A DNA stretch of 14,907 nt from an uncultured Dorea sp. (GTDB taxonomy: Bacteria > Bacillota > Clostridia > Lachnospirales > Lachnospiraceae). Positions 1 to 6,211 of this stretch are shown here, piece by piece. Location of the stretch: positions 1-14,907 of the forward strand of contig CAJUFA010000050.1 in the NCBI GenBank assembly GCA_910585725.1, in the 5' to 3' direction. A program made the position numbers and the translations under genes. How positions within the stretch are numbered: position 1 is the first letter of the stretch; each line of letters starts with the position of its first letter. The notes under the pieces were generated by a model. That model had not been told where the DNA came from. It searched no databases and saw only the letters and a program-made list of their open reading frames with translations.

Positions 1-19
1 GGATAACTATCAATTATCC
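1..19. repeat. Short inverted repeat at window edge
   Basis: GGATAA (1-6) and TTATCC (14-19) are a perfect 6-bp inverted repeat with a 7-nt loop. The bases that follow (ATTG) suggest the stem may continue outside the window. It could be the end of a terminator or of a mobile-element repeat from the unseen upstream region. The rest of 20-157 is AT-rich and I see no gene in it. Confidence 0.3.
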
Positions 20-157
20 ATTGTCCGTACTCTACCCCTTATTTTACACTTATCATACAGTTTTTTTCATTATTTGGCAAATTCTACACAACATATCCGC
101 AATTATATACATCATATTATAAAAAATAACTTAAATTTTCTCAGATTCTGTCAGTTT

Positions 158-186
158 TTGACAATTTAATTGTCTTTATATATAGA
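158..186 (+). promoter_or_regulatory. Sigma-A-type promoter with palindrome, upstream of LytTR gene
   Basis: A perfect TTGACA (158-163) is followed after 17 nt by TATAGA (181-186), about 25 nt before the ATG at 211. A 7-bp perfect inverted repeat, GACAATT-T-AATTGTC (160-174), covers half of the -35 element and the spacer, where a repressor or autoregulator could bind. The operator role is inferred. Confidence 0.6.
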
Positions 187-210
187 ACACTTTGAAAAGG
201 TTGCGTAAAT

Positions 211-486
211 ATGGACTGGATACAAGAATTAACGCAAAAGGAATCCAGTGCAATCCATACAAAGCATGGGGACTATCAAAAATATGGCTCCCTGACAGAT
301 GAGCTGAAATCCTTGACTCCATATGGATTTATTAGGTGCAGGCAAAACTGTTACGTCTCTTTGGAGAAGATCCACAGCATTTGCGATGACACCATTATTT
401 TGACCAACCACTTACAACTTCATATGAGCCAGCGCTATGTATTAAAGACTCTGGCAGCCTTTGAACGAAGCCGTGTTCCAAGATAA
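211..486 (+). CDS. Stand-alone LytTR-type DNA-binding domain protein (91 aa)
   Basis: The product resembles an isolated LytTR domain, the DNA-binding part of AgrA/LytR/ComE-type response regulators. Typical family features are visible: an IHTKHGDYQKYGSL-like strand region (about residues 15-28), PYGFIRCRQNCYVSL (37-51, matching the family's GFIR-H/C-x-SYLVNL core), and a final strand with a polar LHMSQRYV segment (70-77). No receiver domain is encoded upstream: 1-210 is AT-rich and non-coding. At 91 aa it is far shorter than a normal two-domain regulator (about 240 aa). It has its own promoter and a weak AAAAGG ribosome binding site (195-200). It may be a truncated regulator remnant or a genuine small LytTR protein; the intact promoter favours expression. 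The neighbouring sequence contains insertion-sequence debris. Confidence 0.6.
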   Translation: MDWIQELTQKESSAIHTKHGDYQKYGSLTDELKSLTPYGFIRCRQNCYVSLEKIHSICDDTIILTNHLQLHMSQRYVLKTLAAFERSRVPR

Positions 487-506
487 AACGCATATTTTTT
501 ATTGTT

Positions 507-536
507 TTGACGTAAAATGTCCCTTATTTTTATAAA
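507..536 (+). promoter_or_regulatory. Possible promoter P1 downstream of LytTR gene
   Basis: TTGACG (507-512), an 18-nt spacer and TATAAA (531-536) face the same way as the second promoter at 585-613. No plus-strand gene follows before the hairpin at 642-690. Confidence 0.3.
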
Positions 537-573
537 ACATTTAGAATTGGCATAGAGTTGACATTCATTGGCA

Positions 574-592
574 CGGTTCTGCGATTGAACCG
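574..592. repeat. Inverted repeat overlapping a -35 element
   Basis: CGGTTC (574-579) and GAACCG (587-592) are a perfect 6-bp inverted repeat with a 7-nt centre. The right arm covers most of the TTGAAC -35 element of the promoter at 585-613, so it could be an operator. It could also belong to the end region of the decayed insertion sequence. Confidence 0.35.
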
Positions 593-613
593 TATATCTG
601 CGTGTGTTATAAT
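585..613 (+). promoter_or_regulatory. Strong-looking promoter P2 with extended -10
   Basis: TTGAAC (585-590), a 17-nt spacer and a perfect TATAAT (608-613) preceded by TG (605-606) form an extended -10 promoter. Transcription would begin near 620 and run straight into the hairpin at 642-681. No coding sequence lies between, so the predicted product is a transcript of roughly 70 nt. Confidence 0.5.
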
Positions 614-641
614 CCCATCTTTGACAGTTGAAAAGTAATAG

Positions 642-690
642 AACGGACACAAAGCCTATAGTTATGGGATTTGTGTCCGTTACTCTTTTT
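642..690 (+). terminator. Strong hairpin with downstream T-rich tract
   Basis: AACGGACACAAA (642-653) pairs perfectly with TTTGTGTCCGTT (670-681). The stem continues inward after one mismatch (CCTAT/ATGGG including a G-T pair). It is followed by TACTCTTTTT. The hairpin lies between promoter P2 and the 3' end of the decayed minus-strand transposase. It may terminate plus-strand transcripts and shield the transposase from antisense readthrough, a common arrangement at insertion-sequence ends. Confidence 0.6.
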
Positions 691-703
691 GCATAAATAT
701 GTG

Positions 704-1220
704 CTATTTTATGATGCATCTGATTTTGTTTGTTTCTTTAATTATGGTTCGCATAGATGACTTAGTAATAAATTCGTAGTCTGTTCGGAAATGGAGAGCC
801 TTAAGCAAGGCATCGGTTAATTCCGTTCTTGTATAAGACGGGATGTACTCATTTGGTAGTGTTTAACATTGTCATCCGCATAGAACACAGCGTTTCTAAA
901 ATCTGACTTGCTGTATAAACATTTCCAAGTCTTTTTTCTAATGGACGGTAGAGAAGAATGACATAACAGGTCATAAAGTGTGCTTTGATTCGGTCTTCCT
1001 ATTTCATTTTTTTCAAAGAATGCGTAATAATGTAGGCACGGTTTACAAGGTTGTTGAAACGCCGGTTATTGGAAAATTCAAGCCCTGCGTCTGAACAGAA
1101 AATGAATTCAATGCAGTTGAAATCCTGAAGGAGTTTTGCTTCCAAAGGTTTTAATGTTGTCTGTTCATTCTGATTTCCCGGATAGATATCAAACGCCAAA
1201 GGGATTCCATCTTTGCACAA
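704..1220 (-). pseudogene. Decayed IS4/IS1634-like DDE transposase
   Basis: Reading the minus strand from about 1220, the frame gives DGIPLAFDIYPGNQNEQTTL and then CSDAGLEFSNNRRFNN and ITHSLKKMK, which matches the central catalytic part of IS1634/IS4-type transposases. An in-frame TAG (about 999) follows. The same frame then jumps to EDRIKAHFMTCYVILLYRPL, which belongs much later in the family, so well over a hundred codons appear deleted. Around 845-880 at least two single-base shifts occur before the C-terminal YIPSYTRTELTDAL and FRTDYEFITKSSMRTIIKET, ending at TAG (704-706). The N-terminal half is missing above about 1240. The element cannot encode a working enzyme. Confidence 0.85.
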
Positions 1221-1261
1221 GGGGTTGCTAGGAACACAGCAGGAAAATATATTGCCAAGTG

Positions 1262-1285
1262 ATTTTTAGTAACATTTTTAGTAAC
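1262..1285. repeat. Two tandem copies of a 12-bp unit
   Basis: ATTTTTAGTAAC occurs twice back to back (1262-1273 and 1274-1285). It lies in the 100-base stretch between the truncated transposase and the tRNA terminator, near the break point of the element. Its origin is unknown; it may be debris of an integration site or simple slippage. Confidence 0.5.
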
Positions 1286-1331
1286 GGGTAAAATATAGAG
1301 AATTTTGAAGAATTTTCGGATATGAAAATAT

Positions 1332-1371
1332 AAAAACACCTCAAAACAAACGCAAAGTTTTGAGGTGTTTT
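1332..1371 (-). terminator. Rho-independent terminator of the tRNA operon
   Basis: A perfect 15-bp stem (1333-1347 with 1357-1371) encloses a 9-nt loop. Read on the minus strand it lies just after tRNA-Pro and ends in a T-rich tract. A short T run on the other side means it may also work in the plus direction. Confidence 0.9.
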
Positions 1372-1380
1372 ACCAACAAA

Positions 1381-1454
<74 letters not shown>

Positions 1455-1470
1455 AAATTATTTGATTTGT

Positions 1471-1499
1471 CCGGATGTCTTGTCCACCAAAACATCCGG
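1471..1499 (-). other. Hairpin between the two tRNAs
   Basis: CCGGATGT (1471-1478) and ACATCCGG (1492-1499) form a perfect 8-bp stem with a 13-nt loop in the spacer between tRNA-Gln and tRNA-Pro. No T run follows it on the minus strand, so it is more likely a spacer or processing structure than a terminator. Confidence 0.45.
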
Positions 1500-1515
1500 C
1501 GCCCCTGCCAAGGAA

Positions 1516-1586
1516 CTACGGATAGAGGATTTGAACCTCTACTAACAGAGTCAGAGTCTGCTGTGCTGCCGTTACACCAATCCGCA
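1516..1586 (-). tRNA. tRNA-Gln (anticodon CTG)
   Basis: This is a 71-nt cloverleaf on the minus strand. The acceptor stem is TGCGGAT/ATCCGTA, with a G-U pair at 2-71, and the discriminator is G. The anticodon arm is GCAGA-CTCTGAC-TCTGT with CTG at 34-36. The T arm is AGAGG-TTCAAAT-CCTCT. No CCA is encoded. It is the first gene after the promoter at 1608-1635 and decodes CAG glutamine codons. Confidence 0.93.
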
Positions 1587-1607
1587 CTGCTTTCAGCGAA
1601 CATGTTT

Positions 1608-1635
1608 ATTATAACAGCTTTTTTACAAAAATCAA
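1608..1635 (-). promoter_or_regulatory. Promoter of the tRNA-Gln/tRNA-Pro operon
   Basis: On the minus strand, TTGATT (1635-1630), a 16-nt spacer and a perfect TATAAT (1613-1608) place the start near 1601, about 15 nt before tRNA-Gln. Confidence 0.7.
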
Positions 1636-1673
1636 CCCCTTTTTTAAAATTTTTTTATTTTTCGATATAAGTA

Positions 1674-1702
1674 TTTTTTACAGGTGTATTTTATGGTATC
1701 AT
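1674..1702 (+). promoter_or_regulatory. Possible promoter of the thrE-ktrB-ktrA-nth run
   Basis: TGGTATCAT (1694-1702) resembles an extended -10 element, with a T-rich/TTTACA-like -35 region at 1674-1682. It sits about 40 nt before the start at 1745. The -35 match is poor. Confidence 0.35.
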
Positions 1703-1744
1703 GGATTACGGAAAAATGATAGACAGACGCATGGAGTTGTGTAT

Positions 1745-2962
1745 ATGGATTATGAATTATTATTGAATGAAATTATAAATATCGGAAAAGAGATGATTAA
1801 GAGCGGAGCGGAGACGGACCGTGCGGAAGACAGTATGTATCGTATGTTGGAAAGCTATGATCTGGAGCAGTGCAGCGTCTTTGCGATTCAGAGTGACATT
1901 CAGGCGACGATCAAGCCGAAAGACGGTCATTTTATCACACAGATCAGGCGGATTCATATTACAGGATTCAATTATGACCGGTTGGATTATCTGAATAACC
2001 TGTCCAGATATATCTGTAAGAATACTCCATCGGTTGAGGAAATACGTCTGAAATATGATGAAGTGATGAGTCGCAGACCCCAGCCCCTTTATCTGCAATA
2101 TCTGGCGGTCATACTGGGGGGCGTTGGTTTTGGCGTATATTTCGGATGCGATTGGCTGGATTCGGTCGTGGGGATTGTGATCTGCGGGTTTGTAGAGGTA
2201 TACTTTGGACAGATCCTTGATAAGAAGGAGCGCAGCCTGGTTGTTTATAATCTGGTTATTGCGTTCCTGTCTTCGGCGGCGGTATTTCTGGCGGCAAGAA
2301 TAGGACTGGGGCATCATCCTGACCGCATTGTGCTGGGGCTTAATATGGTTCTGATCAGCGGACTGGGAGTGGCGAACGGAATTCGGGACGTGCTGAAGAG
2401 GGCGTATCTCTCGGGGATCGTGAATATAACAAACTCATGTCTCGGAGCGATCGCGATTGCCTGTGGGACAGGTCTTGCGATGCTGTTATTTAAAGGGGAC
2501 ATGTATGAGATGTATATAGCGCCCAGTATAGCGGTGCAGCTAATCTCCTGCGGAGTGGCGAGTATGGGATTTGCTTTGGTATTCAAGGCTGCGGTGAAAC
2601 AGTCTTTTTATGCGGGAATCGGAGGGGCAGTCAACTGTGCCTGTTATCTGCTGGTAAAGTATCTTGGAGGAAATGATTTCGCCGCGGTCATGGCAGGCGC
2701 CGCTTTTGTAGCGGCTTATGCCTATCGCATGTCCAGAGTGCACCGGGCGCCGGCGACGATCTTCCTTACGACGTCGATTATGCCGGTTATTCCGGGAGCA
2801 ACGTTATTCTATATGATGCACGGATTTGTACAGTCAGATTATGGCATGGCGTCTCAACAGACGATTCTTCTGGCTCAGACTTGTCTGGCGGTAGCATTCG
2901 GATTCTTGATCGTTGAGATTGCGACGCGTTATTTGGGCGAGATAAAGGCAACGGGAATATAA
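1745..2962 (+). CDS. Threonine/serine exporter family protein (ThrE/YjjP-like, 405 aa)
   Basis: This is an inner-membrane protein of the ThrE family, which exports L-threonine and L-serine using the proton gradient. The N-terminal soluble part (about 1-115) has the conserved signature SGAETDRAEDSMYRML (20-35). About ten hydrophobic segments follow between 118 and 395. They form the fused ThrE_N/DUF1212 and ThrE_2/DUF3815 halves that are separate proteins in some bacteria. The C-terminal half shows PVIPGATLFY (347-356). The ATG at 1745 is chosen over the GTG at 1739 because GGAG (1733-1736) is 8 nt from the ATG but only 2 nt from the GTG. The gene leads a co-directional run; ktrB starts 48 nt downstream. 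Substrate specificity is inferred from the family. Confidence 0.88.
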   Translation: MDYELLLNEIINIGKEMIKSGAETDRAEDSMYRMLESYDLEQCSVFAIQSDIQATIKPKDGHFITQIRRIHITGFNYDRLDYLNNLSRYICKNTPSVEEIRLKYDEVMSRRPQPLYLQYLAVILGGVGFGVYFGCDWLDSVVGIVICGFVEVYFGQILDKKERSLVVYNLVIAFLSSAAVFLAARIGLGHHPDRIVLGLNMVLISGLGVANGIRDVLKRAYLSGIVNITNSCLGAIAIACGTGLAMLLFKGDMYEMYIAPSIAVQLISCGVASMGFALVFKAAVKQSFYAGIGGAVNCACYLLVKYLGGNDFAAVMAGAAFVAAYAYRMSRVHRAPATIFLTTSIMPVIPGATLFYMMHGFVQSDYGMASQQTILLAQTCLAVAFGFLIVEIATRYLGEIKATGI

Positions 2963-3010
2963 GTGGATTATAGACGGGGAATTAGACAGAGAATAAGTGG
3001 GGAGCAAATT

Positions 3011-4387
3011 GTGAAGAGAAAGAAAAGTATTAGATGGAATACATTGCAGATTACGGCGCTGGGGTTTCTGGGGATCATTTTCCTCGGCGGACTGCTTTTG
3101 TATCTTCCGGTCAGCAATACGCGGCCGATAGCATTTATAGACGCTTTATTTACATCCGTTACCTCTGTATGTGTGACGGGATTGGTGACGGTTACGCCGG
3201 CTGCTCAATTCACGGTATTTGGGAAGGTTATACTGCTCATATTAATCCAGATCGGCGGACTCGGGGTGATTGCGTGTTCGGTATTATTCTTTTTCCTGCT
3301 GCGCCGGAAGATCGGACTCAGAGAAAGAGTGATGATTCAGGAGGCTTATGGAGCGCGGCAGCTTGGAGGTATTGTAAGGCTGGTAAAGAGAATAATCATA
3401 GGTACGCTTGCGGTAGAAGGAGGAGGAGCGTTTTTGTACGCATTATGTTTTGTGCCGGAGTATGGAGTAATACGGGGAATCTGTTACTCGGTTTTTCATG
3501 CGGTGTCGGCGTTCTGTAATGCGGGAATAGATATCCTGGGAGAGAACAGTCTGGCGGATTATGCCGTGAGTCCGCTGGTTAATATGACGACGATATTGCT
3601 TATCATCTTAAGTGGTATTGGGTTTACCGTCTGGTTTGACGTGATGGACAATGCAAAGGGGCTGATTCACAGAGAAGTACCGGGACGCTGGTGGTTCACC
3701 AGGCTTAAGCTTCATTCAAAGCTCGCGATAGTTTCGACTTTGGTTCTGATCGCTGCAGGTACGATATTTATATTACTGGCGGAGTACCATAATCCGGATA
3801 CGATCGGTAATATGGGACTGGGGCAGAAGCTTCTGACGGCTCTTTTTCAGTCGGTGACGACGAGGACGGCGGGATTCTATACATTTTCCCAGGGCGCTAT
3901 GCATGAAGAATCAAAATTATTCTGCGCCATTCTGATGTTTATCGGAGGATCGCCAGGCGGTACGGCGGGAGGCGTGAAGACGACGACCTTTGCCATGTTG
4001 TTCCTAGCCTGTCTAACGTTCGTTCGGGGAGGAAATGATACGGAATGCATGGGAAGAAGAATATCTGTGGCGAATTTTCGTACAGGTTTCTGTGTCATAA
4101 TGGTCGCGTTTACGGTATTTATTACAGGTACGATAACGATTCTTGTAATAGAACCGGACAGTATACCTTTGGTAAATGTGATTTATGAAACTGCATCGGC
4201 GGTAGGGACGGTAGGGCTTACGGCAGATCTGACTCCGCAGCTTAGCCGGATCAGTCAGGTCGTATTGATGGTTATGATGTATATCGGGAGGCTCGGGCCG
4301 TTGACGTTGGTTCTTACATTTGCGGGAAAGACACATCCGAGAGATAAGATACGCAGACTTCCGGCAGAGCAGATTATGGTGGGATAG
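3011..4387 (+). CDS. ktrB: Potassium uptake protein, TrkH/KtrB family (458 aa)
   Basis: This is the ion-conducting membrane subunit of a Ktr/Trk potassium transporter, in the superfamily with four M1-P-M2 repeats. All four pore-loop signatures are present: SVTSVCVTGL (49-58), FHAVSAFCNAG (162-172), SVTTRTAGF (281-289) and TASAVGTVGLT (394-404), each with the filter glycine. The intramembrane gating loop SPGGTAGGVKTTT (314-326) in the third repeat is intact. The length fits KtrB. The GTG at 3011 is chosen because GGGGAG (2999-3004) lies 6 nt upstream; the in-frame GTG at 2963 directly follows the thrE stop and has no comparable site. The regulatory partner ktrA follows after 16 nt, so both should be translated from one mRNA. 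Sodium dependence, typical of KtrB, cannot be read from the sequence. Confidence 0.95.
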   Translation: MKRKKSIRWNTLQITALGFLGIIFLGGLLLYLPVSNTRPIAFIDALFTSVTSVCVTGLVTVTPAAQFTVFGKVILLILIQIGGLGVIACSVLFFFLLRRKIGLRERVMIQEAYGARQLGGIVRLVKRIIIGTLAVEGGGAFLYALCFVPEYGVIRGICYSVFHAVSAFCNAGIDILGENSLADYAVSPLVNMTTILLIILSGIGFTVWFDVMDNAKGLIHREVPGRWWFTRLKLHSKLAIVSTLVLIAAGTIFILLAEYHNPDTIGNMGLGQKLLTALFQSVTTRTAGFYTFSQGAMHEESKLFCAILMFIGGSPGGTAGGVKTTTFAMLFLACLTFVRGGNDTECMGRRISVANFRTGFCVIMVAFTVFITGTITILVIEPDSIPLVNVIYETASAVGTVGLTADLTPQLSRISQVVLMVMMYIGRLGPLTLVLTFAGKTHPRDKIRRLPAEQIMVG

Positions 4388-4403
4388 ATGAAGGAGGATG
4401 AAG

Positions 4404-5045
4404 ATGAAGAAACAGTTCGCAGTATTAGGACTTGGAAGTTTTGGCGCCAGTGTGGCAGTTGCATTGCAGAGGCTTGGATGTGATGTTGTAGCAGTGGATC
4501 ATGACATGGAGCGTATTGATGATATAGCGGATAATGTCACATATGCCATGCAGGGAGATATTGGCGACGAGAATCTGCTTCGGTCTCTGGGCAGCAAGAA
4601 TTTCGACGGGATCGTGGTGGCGTCGTCAGAGAACCTGGAAGGAAGTATTCTGGCGACCCTGGAAGCGAAAGAGATGGGGATACCTTATATCTTGTGTAAA
4701 GCGCATGATGAAAGACACGCGCAGGTGCTCAGGAAGGTCGGCGCGGATGCCGTCGTATTTCCGGAAGAAGAGATGGGGCGTAAGATTGCAAAGAATCTGC
4801 TGTCTGCGAACCTTGCCGACTGGATCGAGCTGTCTTCGGATTATAGTATTGTCGAGACGGCGGTTCCGATAAGATGGATCGGGAAGTCTTTGAAAGAATT
4901 AGATGTCAGAAGAACACATGAAGTAAATGTGGTGGGAATAAAAAGTGGAAATCTTGTGGAGATAACGCCGGATCCCGACGTGCCTTTACAAGAAGGGATG
5001 ATCTTGATGCTGATAGGTTCGAATGAAGCATTGGAGAAGATTTAA
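4404..5045 (+). CDS. ktrA: Potassium uptake regulatory subunit, TrkA/KtrA family (213 aa)
   Basis: This is the cytosolic RCK subunit that assembles as an octameric ring under KtrB and gates it in response to nucleotide. The N-terminal RCK_N Rossmann fold has GLGSFG (9-14) and the ribose-binding acidic residue D32 in AVDHD. A C-terminal RCK_C domain spans about 145-213. A single Rossmann/RCK_C unit of 213 aa matches KtrA rather than the duplicated proteobacterial TrkA. The ATG at 4404 is chosen because AGGAGG (4392-4397) is 6 nt upstream; the ATG at 4398 abuts that site. It lies directly after ktrB. In Bacillus KtrA binds ATP/ADP and c-di-AMP; c-di-AMP control here is an inference. Confidence 0.95.
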   Translation: MKKQFAVLGLGSFGASVAVALQRLGCDVVAVDHDMERIDDIADNVTYAMQGDIGDENLLRSLGSKNFDGIVVASSENLEGSILATLEAKEMGIPYILCKAHDERHAQVLRKVGADAVVFPEEEMGRKIAKNLLSANLADWIELSSDYSIVETAVPIRWIGKSLKELDVRRTHEVNVVGIKSGNLVEITPDPDVPLQEGMILMLIGSNEALEKI

Positions 5046-5105
5046 TGCGGCTGCGACGAGGCGGCCGGGTGAATAATCTTGAGGCATGGGGAGAGAGGAG
5101 AATAT

Positions 5106-5741
5106 ATGACAAAAGAGAAATTGGCTTTGGAAATCATAGAACGACTGAAAAAGGAATATCCGGACGCAGGCTGTACCTTGGATTATGATCAGGCATGGAA
5201 GCTTCTGGTCAGCGTCCGGTTAGCGGCGCAGTGTACAGACGCGAGGGTGAATGTGGTTGTAGAAGATTTATATGCGAAATTCCCGGATATAGACGCGCTT
5301 GCGGCTGCAGATGTCGATGAGATAGAGGAAATTGTCAGACCTTGCGGTCTTGGAAAGAGTAAGGCGAGAGATATCGGCGCATGTATGAAGATATTAAAAG
5401 AGAAGCATGGAGGTAAGGTGCCGAAGGATTTTGACGCGTTACTGAAATTACCGGGAGTAGGACGTAAAAGCGCGAATCTGATTATGGGCGACGTATTCGG
5501 GGAACCGGCCATTGTGACAGATACGCATTGTATTCGCCTGGTTAACCGGATGGGGCTTGTGGACGGAATAAAAGAGCCAAAGAAAGTGGAGATGGCGTTG
5601 TGGAAGATCATACCGGCGGAAGAAGGAAGTGATTTCTGCCACCGGCTGGTCTATCACGGAAGAGATATCTGTACGGCAAGGACGAAGCCATATTGCGATA
5701 AATGCTGTCTGCAGGATATCTGTATGAAGAATGGAGTGTAA
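5106..5741 (+). CDS. nth: Endonuclease III (211 aa)
   Basis: This is a bifunctional DNA glycosylase/AP lyase that removes oxidised pyrimidines in base-excision repair. The helix-hairpin-helix LPGVGRKSAN (115-124) contains the catalytic Lys121. Asp139 lies in VTDTH (137-141). The [4Fe-4S] cysteines are C189, C197, C200 and C206. The first cysteine pair is spaced by 7 residues rather than the classic 6. The length is usual for the family. The start is set by GAGGAG close upstream of the ATG at 5106. It follows ktrA by 60 nt in the same direction and is probably co-transcribed, though functionally unrelated. The last ten codons are duplicated just after the stop (see the repeat at 5709-5782). 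Confidence 0.96.
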   Translation: MTKEKLALEIIERLKKEYPDAGCTLDYDQAWKLLVSVRLAAQCTDARVNVVVEDLYAKFPDIDALAAADVDEIEEIVRPCGLGKSKARDIGACMKILKEKHGGKVPKDFDALLKLPGVGRKSANLIMGDVFGEPAIVTDTHCIRLVNRMGLVDGIKEPKKVEMALWKIIPAEEGSDFCHRLVYHGRDICTARTKPYCDKCCLQDICMKNGV

Positions 5742-5782
5742 TGACGCCTGCAGGATATCTGTATGAGGAATGGAATGTAATG
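5709..5782 (+). repeat. Tandem duplication of the nth 3' end
   Basis: A unit beginning CTGCAGGATATCTGTATGA occurs at 5709 and again at 5748, a period of 39 bp (13 codons). Over 35 bases the copies differ at two positions. The first copy encodes the C-terminus LQDICMKNGV and stop. The second copy lies after the stop in the same frame and would read LQDICMRNGM and stop. A further TAATG repeat follows (5778-5787). No clear terminator was seen between nth and the convergent gene. Confidence 0.85.
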
Positions 5783-5814
5783 TAATGACGTAAGAAGGTA
5801 TGCGAGCGAAAGCC

Positions 5815-6060
5815 TCAGTGCAGCCCAAGTGATTTCAGGCATTCAAGCAGCTCCAGATCATCTTGTTTGAGCTTGATGTTGGAGCAGTAATTTTTACCTT
5901 CCGGTGTGGTTACAGTAATCTCGATGACGCTTCCTTCCATGAGCGCTTCCCGGGATACCGCATTTAGAAATAACGGAAATTTGGGATGGTTTGAGCGGAA
6001 ATTCCCCATACATTCTTTTAGCTTTTGAATCATGGCAAGCTGATTAAGATTCATGTTCAA
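5815..6060 (-). CDS. Small conserved-type hypothetical protein (81 aa)
   Basis: I do not recognise a named domain. The product is a small soluble protein with an amphipathic N-terminal helix (NLNQLAMIQKLKECMGNF), a Pro/Leu-rich turn (HPKFPLFLNAV), a beta-like stretch GSVIEITVTTPEGKNY (about 43-58) and a C-terminal Leu-rich helix (DDLELLECLKSLG). It reads like small proteins common in Lachnospiraceae genomes, but this is memory, not a search. Start: GGAGG (6074-6070 on the minus strand) is 9 nt from a TTG at 6060 and 15 nt from an ATG at 6054, so TTG fits spacing better; the ATG would give 79 aa. It is divergent from the HD-domain gene and convergent with nth. Confidence 0.7.
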   Translation of the reverse strand: MNMNLNQLAMIQKLKECMGNFRSNHPKFPLFLNAVSREALMEGSVIEITVTTPEGKNYCSNIKLKQDDLELLECLKSLGLH

Positions 6061-6123
6061 AGTGATCTACCTCCATAAGTTTCATGAACAGGACGGTGGA
6101 ACAAATACGCCGGCACATGAAAT

Positions 6124-6150
6124 TTGATTTTGTAATTAGTTTATTATATA
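6124..6150 (+). promoter_or_regulatory. Possible promoter of the HD-domain gene
   Basis: TTGATT (6124-6129) and TATATA (6145-6150) have a 15-nt spacer in the AT-rich divergent intergenic region. The spacing is shorter than ideal. Confidence 0.3.
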
Positions 6151-6211
6151 AGAATTTGCGGAAAGAGTCAAAGGCAGTTTTCGGAATAGTAGGAATGATT
6201 AGGAGAGAAAT

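Noticed and set aside
435..719. Minus-strand open frame of 94 codons across the hairpin region
   Set aside because: It spans the promoter-like elements and the 12-bp inverted repeat, overlaps the LytTR gene and the transposase end, and has no family-like motifs or good ribosome binding site.
1151..1339. Minus-strand open frame of 62 codons between tRNA operon and transposase remnant
   Set aside because: It is out of frame with the recognisable transposase peptide it overlaps and shows no domain; it is probably chance or junction debris.
5046..5075. GC-rich inverted repeat (GGCTGC/GCGGCC) after ktrA as a terminator
   Set aside because: No T run follows, and nth begins soon after in the same direction; it is more likely spacer structure.
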